Source of the DNA: Streptomyces griseoviridis
GTDB taxonomy: Bacteria > Actinomycetota > Actinomycetes > Streptomycetales > Streptomycetaceae
NCBI GenBank assembly: GCA_014649155.1
Contig: BMSM01000009.1
Coordinates: 62,001-126,000, forward strand
Reading direction: 5' to 3'
DNA: 64,000 bases
Both the position numbers and the translations under genes were made by a program. The notes under the pieces are model-generated. The model made no database searches. It was not told where the DNA came from and saw only the letters and a list, made by a program, of their open reading frames with translations. Below, one piece after another: positions 1 through 7,064 of this stretch; within the stretch, counting starts at the first letter, position 1, and the number at the start of each line of letters is the position of its first letter.

Positions 1-110
1 CCGACATCACGTGCGAGCCCGGCCGGATGAGCAACCGCATGCAGGACCTGGTCGCCCGCATCGGCCCCCACCTGACCAGCCCCGCGCGGCGCAACGGGCA
101 GACCGTATGA
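1..110 (+). CDS. cvnB: Conservon roadblock/LC7 protein, C-terminal end (partial)
   Basis: An open frame runs in from the left edge (first complete codon at 3) and ends at TGA 108-110. It gives 35 residues ending DLVARIGPHLTSPARRNGQT plus one Val, which resembles the C-terminal helix and tail of CvnB-type roadblock/LC7 proteins. Its stop overlaps the next gene's ATG by 4 bp, as in conservon operons, where the order is sensor kinase (cvnA), roadblock (cvnB), DUF742 (cvnC), GTPase (cvnD). In the family it acts as a GTPase-regulating partner at the membrane. The kinase gene should lie just outside the window. The assignment rests mostly on the neighbours because so little sequence is visible. Confidence 0.75.
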   Translation, partial: DITCEPGRMSNRMQDLVARIGPHLTSPARRNGQTV

Positions 111-523
111 CGCCTCCCCAGCGCCAGAGGCGACTCCCCGCCCAGGACCCGTCGGGCCGGCCCCCCGTGGAGAGGGCCCCCGTCCCGGGGAATCCCACGG
201 GCAATCCCGAGCGGCTCTTCGTCATCGGCGGTGAGGCGGGCGGGGAGCGCGCGGACATCGACCTGGTCACGCTGATCGTGGCGCGCACCGAACCGCCGGC
301 GTCGGCCACTCCCGAGCAGGCCGCCCTGCTCCGGCTCTGCGTCGCGCCCCTGTCCGTGGCGGAACTCTCGGCCTACCTGAGCCTGCCGTTCAGCGTGGTG
401 ACCGTACTGCTCACCGAGATGCTGGCCGCGGAACTGGTACAGGCCCGCGCCCCGATCGTCCGGCAGAAGGTCGCCGACCGATCCCTCCTCGAAGCGGTGA
501 TGCATGGACTTCAAAGACTCTGA
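107..523 (+). CDS. cvnC: DUF742 conservon protein
   Basis: 138-residue protein. ATG 107 overlaps the upstream stop (ATGA), so the longer open frame from 11 is not needed. An N-terminal basic, Pro-rich stretch (about 1-45) is followed by RLFVIGG and a winged-helix-like DUF742 core with AALLRLCVAPLSVAELSAYL and a C-terminal VADRSLLEAVMHGLQRL. DUF742 proteins always sit between the roadblock protein and the Ras-like GTPase in conservons and are thought to form part of a membrane-associated G-protein-like complex. The end overlaps the GTPase gene by 20 bp, showing tight translational coupling. No enzymatic motif is visible. Confidence 0.9.
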   Translation: MTPPQRQRRLPAQDPSGRPPVERAPVPGNPTGNPERLFVIGGEAGGERADIDLVTLIVARTEPPASATPEQAALLRLCVAPLSVAELSAYLSLPFSVVTVLLTEMLAAELVQARAPIVRQKVADRSLLEAVMHGLQRL

Positions 524-1124
524 CACCATTCCCGGCCCGCGGACGGAGGACCGGCTTCCGCACACCGCCGAGGCCGCCGTGAAGATCGTCATCGCGGGCG
601 GCTTCGGCGTCGGCAAGACCACCATGGTCGGGTCGGTCAGCGAGATCAAACCGCTGACCACCGAAGAGACCATGACCCAGGCCGGCATCGGCGTCGACGA
701 CAACTACGGGTCCCCCTCCAAGACGGCGACCACCGTCGCCATGGACTTCGGCCGCATCAGCATCACCGACCAGCTCGTGCTGTACCTGTTCGGCACCCCT
801 GGCCAGGAGCGGTTCTGGTTCCTGTGGAACGGGCTGTTCGAGGGGGCCCTCGGCGCGGTGGTGCTGGTCGACACCCGCCGGCTGGAGGTCAGCTTCGACG
901 TGATGGGGCGGCTGGAGGAACGCGGGGTGCCGTTCGTGGTCGCCGTCAACTCCTTCCCGGACGCTCCCCGTTACCCGCTGTCCGAGCTGCGCACGGCCCT
1001 CGACCTCGCCGAGGAGATCCCGATCATGGAGTGCGACGTGCGCCGCAGGGCCTCCAGCCGCGACGTCCTGATGACCCTGATGCGCTTCCTGCACTCCCTC
1101 GCCATGACGGGCGCGCTCACCTGA
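504..1124 (+). CDS. cvnD: Conservon small GTPase (ATP/GTP-binding protein)
   Basis: 206 residues. The P-loop GGFGVGKTT is at 32-40, a switch-I-like TTVAMDFGR at 76-84 and a G3-like LFGTPGQERFW at 95-105, where FGTPGQ replaces the usual DTPGQ. Later come AVNSFPD in the NKxD region and VRRRASSRDVL near the G5 position. The length is normal for CvnD/MglA-like GTPases. It is the G-protein of the conservon and should cycle between nucleotide states under the roadblock protein. It overlaps cvnC by 20 bp and is followed after 58 bp by the P450 gene. In S. coelicolor the equivalent operon (rar/cvn9, from memory) affects aerial mycelium formation; a matching role here is inferred from synteny. Confidence 0.92.
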   Translation: MDFKDSDTIPGPRTEDRLPHTAEAAVKIVIAGGFGVGKTTMVGSVSEIKPLTTEETMTQAGIGVDDNYGSPSKTATTVAMDFGRISITDQLVLYLFGTPGQERFWFLWNGLFEGALGAVVLVDTRRLEVSFDVMGRLEERGVPFVVAVNSFPDAPRYPLSELRTALDLAEEIPIMECDVRRRASSRDVLMTLMRFLHSLAMTGALT

Positions 1125-1182
1125 CCGCCGCCGCCCGCCGGCCCTACTCACCTGCCCCACCTTCAGTCCCGGAGCGACCACT

Positions 1183-2679
1183 GTGACGTCTGAAACCCAC
1201 TCCCTGACCGGAACGGGCGAGCCCGCGCCCGGCCCACCCCCCGGCTGCCCCGCGCACGGCCTCGGACCCGGCGGGCTGCACCGGCTCCACGAGTCCGAGG
1301 ACCTGGACGAGCTGTACGAGCGGCTGCGGGACCAGCACGGGCCGGTGGCGCCCGCGCTGATCCACGACGACGTGCCGGTGTGGGTGGTCCTCGGGCACGC
1401 CGAGAACCTGCACATGGTGAGCACGCCCGCGCAGTTCTGCCGGGACAGCCGGATCTGGACGCCGTGGAAGGAGGGCATGGTCAAGCCCGACCACCCCCTG
1501 ATGCCGCACATCGCCTGGCAGCCCATCGCCTCCCACGTCGAGGGCGACGAGCACAAGCGGCTGCGCGGCGCGGTCTCCGGCGCCATCTCCACGATCGACT
1601 TCCGCAGCCTGCGCCGGCACATCAGGCGGCACACCCAGCGGCTGGTCAACCGGTTCTGCGAGGAGGGCCGGGCCGACCTGGTCGGCCAGTTCGCCGAGCA
1701 TCTGCCGATGGCGGTGATGTGCGAGATCCTCGGCATGCCGGACGAGTACGACGACCGGCTGGTGGAGGCCGCCCGCGACGCGCTCAAGGGCACCGACACC
1801 GCCATCGCCAGCCACACCCACGTCATGGAGGTCCTCGGCCGGCACACCGCGCGCCGGCGCGCCGAGCCCGGCGAGGACCTCACCAGCCACCTCCTCAGCC
1901 ACCCGGCCGAGCTGACCGAGGACGAGGTCCGGGAGCACCTGCGGCTGATCCTGTTCGCCGCCTACGAGAACACGGCGAACCTCATCTCCAACGTGCTGCG
2001 CGTGGTCCTGACCGACCCGGGGTTCCGCGCCCAGCTCAGCGGCGGCCAGATGACGGTGCCCGAGGCGGTGGAGCAGTCCCTGTGGGACGAGCCGCCGTTC
2101 AGCACGATCTTCGCGTACTTCGCCAAGCAGGAGACGGAGCTGGGCGGCCAGCGCATCCGGGCCGGCGACGGTCTGCTGCTCGGCATCGCGCCGGGCAACG
2201 TGGACCCGCGCATCCGGCCCGACCTGTCCGCCAACATGCAGGGCAACCGTTCCCACCTGGCCTTCGGCGGCGGCCCGCACGAGTGCCCCGGTCAGGACAT
2301 CGGCCGTGCCATCGCCGACTCCGGGGTCGACGCGCTGCTGATGCGGCTGCCGGACGTCCAGCTCGACTGCGACGAGGACGAGCTGCGCTGGCGGTCCTCG
2401 ATCGCCTCCCGGCACCTGGTGGAGCTGCCGGTGCGGTTCGAGCCCAAACCGCCCCAGGATGTGACGCAGGCGCCGAGTCACGCCCCGGCCGGGGCGCAGC
2501 GGACCGGCTGGCACGTCGGCCCTCCGCTGCCGCTGCCGGTGGGGGACTCGCAGCCGTCGCCCGTCGTCACACCGCCGGTGCCGCCCGTCGCGGGTCCTGC
2601 CGGGCCCGGCGCCGTCGCGGAGCCGCCCCGTCCGCTCGGTGCGTGGCGGCGTCTGGTGCGCTGGTGGCGTGGGTACTGA
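1183..2679 (+). CDS. cvnE: Cytochrome P450, CYP157-like, lacking ExxR
   Basis: 498 residues. GTG start at 1183 with GGAG eight bases upstream. The heme-binding loop FGGGPHECPG occupies 361-370 with ligand Cys368. The I-helix reads FAAYENTANL instead of A/G-G-x-D/E-T-T. The K-helix, where other P450s have ExxR, reads E297-Q-S-L-W301. As I recall this is exactly the variant and numbering reported for CYP157C1 of S. coelicolor, so this is probably its orthologue. After about residue 430 there is a Pro-rich extension ending in a basic, Trp-rich LVRWWRGY that could contact membrane or partner proteins. It is the last gene of the conservon operon. The substrate is unknown. Confidence 0.92.
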   Translation: MTSETHSLTGTGEPAPGPPPGCPAHGLGPGGLHRLHESEDLDELYERLRDQHGPVAPALIHDDVPVWVVLGHAENLHMVSTPAQFCRDSRIWTPWKEGMVKPDHPLMPHIAWQPIASHVEGDEHKRLRGAVSGAISTIDFRSLRRHIRRHTQRLVNRFCEEGRADLVGQFAEHLPMAVMCEILGMPDEYDDRLVEAARDALKGTDTAIASHTHVMEVLGRHTARRRAEPGEDLTSHLLSHPAELTEDEVREHLRLILFAAYENTANLISNVLRVVLTDPGFRAQLSGGQMTVPEAVEQSLWDEPPFSTIFAYFAKQETELGGQRIRAGDGLLLGIAPGNVDPRIRPDLSANMQGNRSHLAFGGGPHECPGQDIGRAIADSGVDALLMRLPDVQLDCDEDELRWRSSIASRHLVELPVRFEPKPPQDVTQAPSHAPAGAQRTGWHVGPPLPLPVGDSQPSPVVTPPVPPVAGPAGPGAVAEPPRPLGAWRRLVRWWRGY

Positions 2680-2694
2680 CCGCGGCCGGTCCCG

Positions 2695-3699
2695 TCACCG
2701 GCCGGCGGCCCAGTCCGGGTAGGAGGTCCAGGCGGCGAGGGCGCGGGTACTGCGGAAGCGGTGCTCGCGGCCGGTGAGCGGGTCGGTGAACGCCAGTTCG
2801 CGGGCGAGGAGCTGGAGCGGGCGCCGGAAGTCACCGGCCGGGACCGGGCCGGTGACCTCGGGGTAGAGCGGGTCACCGAGGATCGGGACGCCGAGGGCGG
2901 CCATGTGGACGCGGAGCTGGTGGGTCTGCCCGGTGGCGGGGGTCAGCCGGTACCGGGCGAGTGCGGGGTCCTGCGTCGCCCCGGGCCCCGGGGGCAGCGC
3001 CGGGCCGGGCACGGGTCCCGGGCGGTGGTCGAGCAGCTCGACGCGGCTGACGGCGTTCGGTTCACCCTCGGTCTCGCGGGCGGTGAGCACCCCGCGTTCC
3101 TTCACGATCCGGCTCCGCACGGTGCGGGGCAGGGGGAGGGCGGGATCGTACGGGGCGACGGCCTCGTACGTCTTGTGGACCCGGCGGTCGCGGAAGAGGG
3201 TCTGGTAGGCGCCGCGCTCCGCGGGGCGCACGGTGAACAGGACCAGGCCGGCGGTGAGCCGGTCCAGGCGGTGCGCGGCGGTGAGCGTCGGGACGCCCAG
3301 CTCCCGGCGCAGCCGGGCCAGGGCCGTCTGCGTGACGTGTCCGCCGCGGGGGGTGGTGGCCAGGAAGTGCGGCTTGTCGGCGACCACGATGTGCTCGTCG
3401 CGGTAGTGGACGAGGAGCGGGAAGGGGACCGGGACCTCGGGAGGCAGCCGGCGGTGGAACCAGACGTACGCACCGGGCCGGTACGGGGCGTCGGCCGGCA
3501 CCGGCCGGCCGTCGGCGCCGACCACCAGGCCCGCGTCGAACAGCTCCGCGACCGTCCCCTCGGGGGCGCCGGAGAGCCGTTCGGCGAGATGATCGCGGAC
3601 CGTGGCCCAGGGGCCCTCGGCGGGCAGCCGCACGCGTACCGGGTCGACCCCGTCGCGCTGGGGGAGCGGGGAGGGCGGTGGCGGGGTGCGGCGTCTCAT
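2695..3699 (-). CDS. RluA-family pseudouridine synthase
   Basis: 334 residues from ATG 3699 (MRRRTPPPPSP); an open frame continues upstream but its first 27 residues look non-coding. The catalytic motif HRLDRLTAGLVLF contains the Asp of RluA/RsuA-type synthases. ADKPHFLATTPRGG upstream and a late TGRTHQLR-like segment (ATGQTHQLRVHMAALG) are family hallmarks. An N-terminal S4-like portion is suggested by VRDHLAERL but is weak. It should isomerise a uridine in rRNA or tRNA. It converges on the P450 gene (15 bp apart) and diverges from the GNAT gene (79 bp). The exact RNA target cannot be read from the sequence. Confidence 0.9.
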   Translation of the reverse strand: MRRRTPPPPSPLPQRDGVDPVRVRLPAEGPWATVRDHLAERLSGAPEGTVAELFDAGLVVGADGRPVPADAPYRPGAYVWFHRRLPPEVPVPFPLLVHYRDEHIVVADKPHFLATTPRGGHVTQTALARLRRELGVPTLTAAHRLDRLTAGLVLFTVRPAERGAYQTLFRDRRVHKTYEAVAPYDPALPLPRTVRSRIVKERGVLTARETEGEPNAVSRVELLDHRPGPVPGPALPPGPGATQDPALARYRLTPATGQTHQLRVHMAALGVPILGDPLYPEVTGPVPAGDFRRPLQLLARELAFTDPLTGREHRFRSTRALAAWTSYPDWAAGR

Positions 3700-3778
3700 C
3701 GTCGGCCAGGGTACGAGGCCGCGCCGGGCGCCGGAAAACCGCTGTCCGGCGGCGCGGCCCGCTGCCAGGATGCCGGGC

Positions 3779-4387
3779 ATGCCCTACCTGACGCGACCGG
3801 TCCTGGCGGCCGGAACCCTGTGCCGTACCGTCCAGCCCACCCTCGCCACCGGCGACGGACTCTCGCTGCGGCCCTGGCGGGAGGAGGACGCCCCGGCGGT
3901 CTTCGACGCCTTCCAGGACCCGGTGATGCGCCAGTGGCACCTCCGGGCCGCCGACTCCGTGGACGAGGTGCGCGGCTGGATCGCCGAGTGGCAGCGAGGG
4001 TGGGCGGGGGAGCGGAACGCGCAGTGGGCCGTCGTCGACGCGGCCGGCGGCCGGCTGCTCGGCCGGGTGGCCCTGCGCGAGATCGTGCTCGCCGACGGGG
4101 TGGCCGAGGTGGCCTACTGGACCGTGGCGGCGGCCCGGCGGCAGAGGGTCGCCGCGCGGGCCGCGACGGCACTCGCCCGCTGGGCACTGGACGAGGTCGG
4201 CTTCCACCGGCTGGAGCTGAGCCACGCCGTCGCGAACGTGGCGTCCTGCCGGGTCGCGGAACGTGCCGGGTTCGCCGCCGAGGGGATCAAGCGCGGCGCG
4301 CTGCTGCACGCCGACGGCTGGCACGACATGCATCTGCACGCCCGCCTGCGGGGGGACGGAGACCGGGCCCGGCCGGGAGGGCAGTGA
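3779..4387 (+). CDS. GNAT N-acetyltransferase, RimJ/RimL-like
   Basis: About 202 residues. The preferred start is ATG 3779 (MPYLTRPVL); ATG 3770 is equally possible, and the purine-rich CCAGGA upstream is weak. The fold is indicated by LRPWREEDAPAVFDAF, a central VAEVAYWTVAAARRQRVAAR segment covering the acetyl-CoA loop (the usual R-G-x-G is altered to RRQRVAAR), and LELSHAVANVASCRVAERAG near the end. This is the RimJ/RimL (Acetyltransf_3) layout, which acetylates protein N-termini or small amines with acetyl-CoA. The gene stands alone between a divergent pseudouridine synthase and a duplicated intergenic region. Confidence 0.85.
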   Translation: MPYLTRPVLAAGTLCRTVQPTLATGDGLSLRPWREEDAPAVFDAFQDPVMRQWHLRAADSVDEVRGWIAEWQRGWAGERNAQWAVVDAAGGRLLGRVALREIVLADGVAEVAYWTVAAARRQRVAARAATALARWALDEVGFHRLELSHAVANVASCRVAERAGFAAEGIKRGALLHADGWHDMHLHARLRGDGDRARPGGQ

Positions 4388-4868
4388 GCCCGGCAGGCCA
4401 GGAAGGGGACCGAGCGCCCGTCCGCGCGACGCCACCGGGCCCGCCGACCGAGGTGCGGGCGTGGGCCAGCCGGGCCGGCGCCGAGTTCCTCGCCCCTGTG
4501 GTGAGGGTGCCGTCGCGTCGGGGTGGCGTGGAGGGGGTGAGGTGCCGTGCTCGGGGCTTCGCTGTGTTCGGGGCCGTCGGCCTCGGTGCACGGACCGGAG
4601 GCGGTGCGGCCGGTGGTCAGGTCACGCGGCGGAGGCGGTGGTGCCGCCTTCCTGTTCGGCCTCGACCTGGGCGTTCCACTCGCGCTCGGTGGGCTGCCAG
4701 CCGTCCTCGTCCGGGCCGGCGCCGGGTTCCTCGTGCCTCGCCCCTGTGGTGAGGGTGCCGTCGCGCCGGGGTGGCGTGGAGGGGGTGAGGTGCCGTGCTC
4801 GGGGCTTCGCTGTGTTCGGGGCCGTCGGCCTCGGTGCACGGACCGGAGGCGGTGCGGCCGGTGGTCAG
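4388..4868. other. Intergenic region filled by a tandem duplication
   Basis: No independent gene is supported in this 481-bp stretch. It holds one near-complete copy (about 4466-4711) and the downstream half of a second copy (from about 4712) of a 248-bp repeat unit. That unit contains the 3' end of the siderophore-interacting protein gene to the right. Several open frames cross it on both strands, but they are reading frames of the repeat and change identity at the copy boundaries. Confidence 0.75.
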
Positions 4869-4960
4869 GTCACGCGGCGGAGGCGGTGGTGCCGCCTTCC
4901 TGTTCGGCCTCGACCTGGGCGTTCCACTCGCGCTTGGAGGACTGCCAGCCGTCCTCGTTG
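4466..4960. repeat. Near-perfect 248-bp tandem duplication carrying a gene 3' end
   Basis: Positions 4491-4694 and 4739-4942 read the same with a single C/T difference that I can find (in CGTCGCGYCGGGG), an offset of 248 bp. On the minus strand each copy encodes WNAQVEAEQEGGTTASAA and a stop. The right copy is the real C-terminus of the siderophore-interacting protein gene. The left copy is an orphan tail preceded by EPGAGPDEDGWQPTERE, where the real gene has GHNEDGWQSSKRE. A 7-bp indel (GTGCCTC near 4733) and scattered changes mark the outer edges. The divergence just upstream of the identical block suggests that two alleles were joined rather than simple slippage. Confidence 0.9.
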
Positions 4961-5721
4961 TGGCCGAGCCGCCAGTAGCCGGAGATGGACAGGTCCTCGC
5001 GGGGGTACTGCCGCTCGACCCGCAGCAGCCTGCGCAGTTCCTTCACGCAGCCCGCCTCGCCGTGCACGAAGGCGTGCACCCGGCCCTCAGGGAAGTCCAG
5101 GCCGCGCACGGCCTCCACCAGCGCCTCGCCGACGGGCCGGTCACCGCGGTGCAGCCAGACGACCTCCACGTCGGAGTCGATCTTCTGCTCCTCCTCCGGG
5201 CCCGCGACCTCGACGAAGGCGTGGACCCGGGCGCCGTCCGGCAGCGCCTCCAGCGAGCGGGCGATCGCGGGCAGCGCGCTCTCGTCACCGGCCAGCAGAT
5301 GCCAGTCGGCGGCCGGGTCGGGGGCGTAGGCGCCGCCGGGGCCCATGAAGCGGATGGTCGCGCCGGGCTGGACGTCCCGCGCCCAGGGGCCGGCCAGGCC
5401 CTCGTCGCCGTGGACGACGAAGTCCAGGGTCAGCTCCCGCAGCTCTGCGTCCCAGTGCCGCACGGTGTAGGTCCGGGTCACCGGCCACTGCTCGCGCGGG
5501 AACTCCTCGCGGATGCGCTCCATGTCGAAGGGCTCGGGGTAGGTGGCGCCGCCGGACGGGAAGAGGAGCTTCACGTAGTGGTCGGTGCAGGTGTCCGCCG
5601 AGAAGGCGGCGAGCCCCTCGCCGCCGAGGACCACCCGCTGCATGTGCGGGGTGAGCCGCTCGGTGCGGACGACCTGTGCGGTGTGCGGCTTCCGCGGCTT
5701 GCGTCCCGGTCGGTCTGCCAT
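4870..5721 (-). CDS. Siderophore-interacting protein (FAD/NAD(P)H ferric-siderophore reductase)
   Basis: 283 residues from ATG 5721, preceded by GGGAGG at five bases; an in-frame TTG at 5733 is less likely. N-terminal FAD-binding barrel: RTERLTPHMQRVVLGGEGLA, then TVRHWDAELRELTLDFVVHG with the RxYTxR-like RTYTVRHWD. The C-terminal SIP domain has AGDESALPAIARSLEALP, HAFVHGEAGCVKELRR and SISGYWRLGHNEDGWQ. The family (ViuB/SIP) reduces ferric siderophores in the cytoplasm to release Fe(II). An iron box lies directly upstream, so expression should be repressed by an IdeR/DmdR-type regulator. The 3' end is duplicated downstream. Confidence 0.93.
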   Translation of the reverse strand: MADRPGRKPRKPHTAQVVRTERLTPHMQRVVLGGEGLAAFSADTCTDHYVKLLFPSGGATYPEPFDMERIREEFPREQWPVTRTYTVRHWDAELRELTLDFVVHGDEGLAGPWARDVQPGATIRFMGPGGAYAPDPAADWHLLAGDESALPAIARSLEALPDGARVHAFVEVAGPEEEQKIDSDVEVVWLHRGDRPVGEALVEAVRGLDFPEGRVHAFVHGEAGCVKELRRLLRVERQYPREDLSISGYWRLGHNEDGWQSSKREWNAQVEAEQEGGTTASAA

Positions 5722-5741
5722 GACGCCTCCCAAATCACGAG

Positions 5742-5760
5742 TTAGGTTTGCCTAAGTTAG
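5742..5760 (-). promoter_or_regulatory. Iron box (IdeR/DmdR-type operator)
   Basis: TTAGGTTTGCCTAAGTTAG, 21 bp upstream of the siderophore-interacting protein start, resembles the actinobacterial iron-box consensus TTAGGTTAGGCTCACCTAA: read on the minus strand, 14 of 19 positions match. Its position over the promoter fits Fe(II)-dependent repression. Confidence 0.8.
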
Positions 5761-5782
5761 CATTCCCTCCCCTGTGAGACAC

Positions 5783-5805
5783 CTCATGAACGAGAGGTTC
5801 ATGAG
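5783..5805. promoter_or_regulatory. Perfect 9-5-9 palindrome upstream of the siderophore reductase gene
   Basis: CTCATGAAC and GTTCATGAG are exact inverted repeats around the spacer GAGAG. The site lies 62-84 bp upstream of the siderophore-interacting protein start, behind the iron box, in an interval where nothing else is transcribed away. The AT-rich arms and lack of a T-tract favour an operator (TetR or MarR-like) over a terminator for the exonuclease gene. The binding protein is unknown. Confidence 0.6.
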
Positions 5806-5898
5806 TCTTTCGCGTCCCTCCGGACCGGCACAGTACGGCTTCCCCGGGCGGGGGCGCCGATGCGCGCACCGGCGCGGCGGGTTCCCGCGGGCGGGCTC

Positions 5899-6831
5899 TC
5901 AGGAGGAGAGCGTGGCCAGGAGACGCTCCAGGGAGCCGCCCAGACCCCAGCGGGCCGTCAGCGCGCCGAGGGCCGCCGGGTCGCGGGGGGTGTGCGGCAG
6001 GGCCGTGTCCACGTCCGGCAGCGGCACGTCGGCCGCGACCCGGACCACCGTCGGGGCCACCGCCAGGTAGGGCCGCGCCTCGTGCAGGCGGCGGCGCTGG
6101 GTGGGGGTGAGCTTCGCGGCCGGGTCGTCGGCGGCGGCCAGGATGCCGGCGAGGTCGCCGAACTGCGCGAGCAGCTTCGCCGCCGTCTTCTCACCGATGC
6201 CGGGGACCCCGGGCAGGCCGTCGCTCGGATCGCCGCGCAGCAGGGCCAGGTCGGCGTAGCCGGGGCCGTCGACGCCGTACTTCTCCCGCAGGAACGCCTC
6301 GTCGGTGACCTGGAGGGTGCCGACGCCCTTGACCGGGTAGAGCACCCGCACGCCGCGGGCGTCGTCGACGAGCTGATACAGGTCGCGGTCGCCGGTGACG
6401 ATGTCGACGGGGCCGCCCGCCCGCGCGGTGTACGTGCCGATGACGTCGTCCGCCTCGTACTCCGGGACGCCGACGCGGGCGATACCGAGCGCGTCGAGCA
6501 CCTCCTCGATCACCGGGACCTGCGGGGAGAGGGTGTCGGGCACCTCCTCCTCGTCCGGGCCGGCCGGGCGCTCGGCGGCGACGCGGTGCGCCTTGTAGGA
6601 GGGGATCAGCTCCACGCGCCAGGCCGGACGCCAGTCGGCGTCCATGCAGGCGACCAGGTGGTCGGGCCGGTGGTCCTTCACCAGGCGGTCGATGAAGTCG
6701 AGCAGCCCGCGCACGGCGTTCACCGGCGTGCCGTCGGGGGCCCTGACGGAGTCCGGGACGCCGAAGTAGGCCCGGAAGTAGAGGGAAGCGGTGTCGAGGA
6801 GCATGAGTCGTCCGGTCACGCACCGCATCAT
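5899..6831 (-). CDS. 5'-3' exonuclease (FEN/PolA N-domain family)
   Basis: 310 residues from ATG 6831; adjacent ATGs at 6828 and, nine codons on, MLLDTASLYFR are alternatives because no strong ribosome-binding site is visible. Family signatures: LMLLDTASLYFRAYFG (first metal Asp), VACMDADWRPAWR and IPSYKAHR (arch), EYEADDVIGT, IVTGDRDLYQLV, and the helix-3-turn-helix GDPSDGLPGVPGIGEKTAAK. It is a stand-alone 5' nuclease, like the N-terminal domain of DNA polymerase I without the polymerase, acting on flaps or nicked DNA. It lies upstream of the siderophore reductase on the same strand but 177 bp away, and is probably a separate unit. Confidence 0.9.
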   Translation of the reverse strand: MMRCVTGRLMLLDTASLYFRAYFGVPDSVRAPDGTPVNAVRGLLDFIDRLVKDHRPDHLVACMDADWRPAWRVELIPSYKAHRVAAERPAGPDEEEVPDTLSPQVPVIEEVLDALGIARVGVPEYEADDVIGTYTARAGGPVDIVTGDRDLYQLVDDARGVRVLYPVKGVGTLQVTDEAFLREKYGVDGPGYADLALLRGDPSDGLPGVPGIGEKTAAKLLAQFGDLAGILAAADDPAAKLTPTQRRRLHEARPYLAVAPTVVRVAADVPLPDVDTALPHTPRDPAALGALTARWGLGGSLERLLATLSS

Positions 6832-6999
6832 GCCGCAGCCGGCGGCCCGGCGCGGGCCCGCCTTCCGTACGGGTCCGGCCTGCCGCAGGCGGACCGGGCG
6901 GGCACGCAGGGTGACTGACACGAGTCGTATAAGTGACGCAAATCACACTTGTGTTTGGCCTGTAAGGATCGGGGCAGGTGCGCCTCCAGGTCAGCGCTG

Positions 7000-7014
7000 G
7001 TTGAAAAGTTCAAC
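7000..7014. promoter_or_regulatory. Palindrome upstream of the glycine betaine transporter
   Basis: GTTGAA-AAG-TTCAAC is a perfect 6-3-6 inverted repeat ending 50 bp before the ATPase start. Its place and symmetry suggest an operator or a leader hairpin for the osmoprotectant importer. No matching regulator gene lies adjacent. I could not identify convincing -35/-10 boxes around it. Confidence 0.4.
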
Positions 7015-7064
7015 TGTTAGCCAGTCTTCGGACCTTGCCCCTGTCCCCGAGCCAAGAGGTAAGC

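Noticed and set aside
411..1883. 490-residue open frame antisense to the conservon genes
   Set aside because: It crosses three well-supported genes on the opposite strand, has no domain signature, and its composition (Arg/Gly/Ser-rich) is typical of Streptomyces shadow frames.
4388..5348. Long open frames across the tandem duplication on both strands
   Set aside because: They are repeat-derived, change identity at copy boundaries, and one strand carries the real siderophore-interacting protein gene.
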